Source of the DNA: Bacillota bacterium
GTDB taxonomy: Bacteria; Bacillota; SHA-98; Ch115
DNA: 64,000 bases
Assembly (NCBI GenBank): GCA_013178415.1
Contig: JABLXA010000006.1
Coordinates: forward strand, 1 to 64,000
Direction: 5' to 3'
In this document: positions 62,517 to 64,000 of the stretch, piece after piece
Layout of the letters: each line of letters begins with the position of its first letter
Numbering within the stretch: the first letter of the stretch is position 1
Program-made: the position numbers and the translations under genes
Notes under the pieces: model-generated
What the model saw: only the letters and a program-made list of their open reading frames with translations
What the model was told of the DNA's origin: nothing
The model's database searches: none

Positions 62517-64000
62517 TTATCCCTTCGGCGGGGGACACACAGGGATCTGCAGCACTTGGCCTACCTGGATCATGTTAGGGTCAGCGATATTATTGGCTCT
62601 TACAATAGCTTCAACTGTCGTATTATACTTGCGCGCCAGAGCCCACAGGGTGTCACCTGGCTGCACGGTGACAAATGTCATGGTGGGAGTAGTGCACGGA
62701 GCTTCAGGCGGTGTGACGATCACCACATCTATCGCGATATTCAGCTGTACCGGCTCTGTGACCTTGACAGTAATCGAAACTAGTAGCCTTACCTGAAATG
62801 ACCTGTCCTCTACCACCTCAAATTCCACATGCTCGACTGCCGCCCGAACCTCTGCCGTCATCTCAGGCTCAGCGCCTGGGATCTCCACATATTGTGTAAA
62901 CTTGATCTGGTGGTCCATGTGATGGACCGGCTGATCCCCCTCGACTGTCTGGGCCACATACAGAGTCTGCAGTTTGACTGTCCCCTCCACTATGACCTTT
63001 CCGGCGAGTATACGAATCTCTTCAACCTTTACACTCTCATCCACCCTGATGATCCGCTCAAGGTTTGGCTTTTCCCTAGGCACCTGCAGCGTTTCTTTGA
63101 GCATTGCCTGGGCCGTGTCCTCACCCACCACCTCCTGGACCTTCAGAAGCCGTTTCTCAACATCTACCACGACGGTCTTAGATATGACATCGGTCACGAC
63201 TTCCAGCTGCTTCGTAGCAGTCACCTTGACGGTAAGCTTTATTACCGCGTCAATGCTTACAGTCCTGGCGTCGATGAGATCATAGTCAATCGTCTCCTGC
63301 TCAACATGGACCTGTACATGCATTCCTGAACGAGCGCCAGGGACTTCAACGACATGAGTAAATTTCGCCTGGACCTCCATGAAATGTACTGGCATCCTAT
63401 TGGGATCACCGATGGCTGCCGCATACATGACATTGACATCAACCGCGCCCTCTACTATTACCTGGTCGTCAAGAATCTGAACATCCGTTAACCTTGTGCG
63501 CCCGTTCACCGAGATTATGGATTGAATGTCAGGCTTCTCATCTGGAACGGCAACTCTCTCGGTCACAACCACTTGAGAGGCCGCCTCTCCGACCACGTCC
63601 TCGACCTTGAGGAGTTCCTTGGTAACCTTTAGATCTTCCGGCCCCTTGACATCGGTGACTATTTCGAGCTGCTCCGTCTTCGTGGCTTTCGCAAAGGCCC
63701 GCACCAGGACTTCTACCCTGATCGTATGAGGATCCACGAGTTCATTGGCCACATGCTCCGCCCTGACGTCAATGCTTACGTTCATGCCAGGTTCCACACC
63801 TGGTATCTCGGCTACTAGTTCGTAAGATACCTCCTGCTCAAGTAATTGTACCGGTTGGCTCCCCGCGGCAACAACACCAACATACAGGACTCGGACATCC
63901 ACGGTGCCCTCAATGATCACCTTATCTTTAATGATCTCATACGCCGAGGTCTTCAAAGTCGCATCGACACTTACGACTTTTTCGGCCGTCGGTGCACCAG
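62517..64000 (-). CDS. SPOCS (DUF3794) repeat protein with C-terminal LysM domain, cut by the right edge
   Basis: The frame is open from 64000, so the true start lies outside the window; the last part of one repeat and two further complete repeats are visible. Repeat markers are [18 protein letters not shown] and [18 protein letters not shown], with [10 protein letters not shown] LysM ([16 protein letters not shown] ... GQVLQIP) ends the protein, which closes with CPPPKG. Family and position make it a partner of the next two genes. It is the first gene seen in the cluster. Confidence 0.88.
   Translation of the reverse strand, partial: GAPTAEKVVSVDATLKTSAYEIIKDKVIIEGTVDVRVLYVGVVAAGSQPVQLLEQEVSYELVAEIPGVEPGMNVSIDVRAEHVANELVDPHTIRVEVLVRAFAKATKTEQLEIVTDVKGPEDLKVTKELLKVEDVVGEAASQVVVTERVAVPDEKPDIQSIISVNGRTRLTDVQILDDQVIVEGAVDVNVMYAAAIGDPNRMPVHFMEVQAKFTHVVEVPGARSGMHVQVHVEQETIDYDLIDARTVSIDAVIKLTVKVTATKQLEVVTDVISKTVVVDVEKRLLKVQEVVGEDTAQAMLKETLQVPREKPNLERIIRVDESVKVEEIRILAGKVIVEGTVKLQTLYVAQTVEGDQPVHHMDHQIKFTQYVEIPGAEPEMTAEVRAAVEHVEFEVVEDRSFQVRLLVSITVKVTEPVQLNIAIDVVIVTPPEAPCTTPTMTFVTVQPGDTLWALARKYNTTVEAIVRANNIADPNMIQVGQVLQIPVCPPPKG

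Noticed and set aside
61190-62950. Recurring blocks such as ATGCACTGGCTGATC, about 460 bases apart, which at first suggest direct repeats or a CRISPR-like array
   Set aside because: They encode the QPVHHM motif of successive DUF3794 repeats. The spacing and divergence fit protein repeats, not CRISPR.

Overview
The window reads as chromosomal DNA of an endospore-forming member of the Bacillota (Firmicutes). Direct support is an alpha/beta-type small acid-soluble spore protein (24887-25240), a SpoIID/LytB-family protein (20480-22606), and three neighbouring genes for DUF3794 (SPOCS) proteins, two with a C-terminal LysM domain (58950-64000). Strong AGGAGG-type ribosome-binding sites and frequent TTG/GTG starts fit the same group. 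The 1395-residue product of 14603-18790 carries a long C-terminal region that looks like an outer-membrane beta-barrel. I infer, without proof, that the host may be a diderm Firmicute (Limnochordia- or Halanaerobiales-like). The species cannot be named from this sequence.

Layout. 1-4.2 kb is a worn accessory edge: a deleted polysaccharide deacetylase gene, an intact Gfo/Idh/MocA oxidoreductase, a truncated sugar-phosphate isomerase, an IS1634-like transposase broken by a frameshift, the tail of a tyrosine integrase, and tRNA-His. 4.4-12.6 kb holds a ZIP metal transporter, a secreted nuclease, a small conserved protein, a MazF-type toxin with an HTH antitoxin, a polymer-forming membrane protein, thioredoxin reductase and a D,D-carboxypeptidase. 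12.9-18.8 kb is a three-gene operon for a small pilin-like secreted protein, a two-Ig chaperone-like protein and the giant barrel protein. 18.8-25.7 kb holds AspRS, SpoIID-like, a PHP phosphatase, a split chromate transporter, the SASP and a small unknown. 25.9-33 kb is a minus-strand salvage cluster (GH4, truncated GH42, D-threonine-aldolase-like, D-aminoacylase, BadF/GlcNAc-kinase-like, NamZ fragment) behind an MrfA-like helicase. 35.5-38.9 kb carries a HepT/MntA pair, a PqaA-like secreted hydrolase and a PIN/HTH toxin-antitoxin pair. 39.2-47.5 kb is a complete kdpFABCDE potassium uptake operon. 48.1-50 kb has a TIM-barrel isomerase and a second PHP phosphatase. 50.1-58.6 kb is a plus-strand run: a TPR protein, a degenerate J protein, GrpE, DnaK, a methyl-folate methyltransferase and a homocysteine methyltransferase/MTHFR fusion. 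58.9-64 kb is the SPOCS cluster.

How the genes work together. The clearest systems are Kdp (sensor, regulator and pump, all present) and the dedicated TPR-J-GrpE-DnaK chaperone set, which is distinct from a normal dnaK operon. The 12.9-18.8 kb operon looks like a surface-export or surface-assembly module with subunit, periplasmic chaperone and outer-membrane barrel, and is the best candidate for something undescribed. The salvage cluster seems built to process cell-wall-like glycans and D-amino acids but shows decay at two genes. Several frameshifts and truncations are concentrated at 1-4 kb and 27-33 kb.
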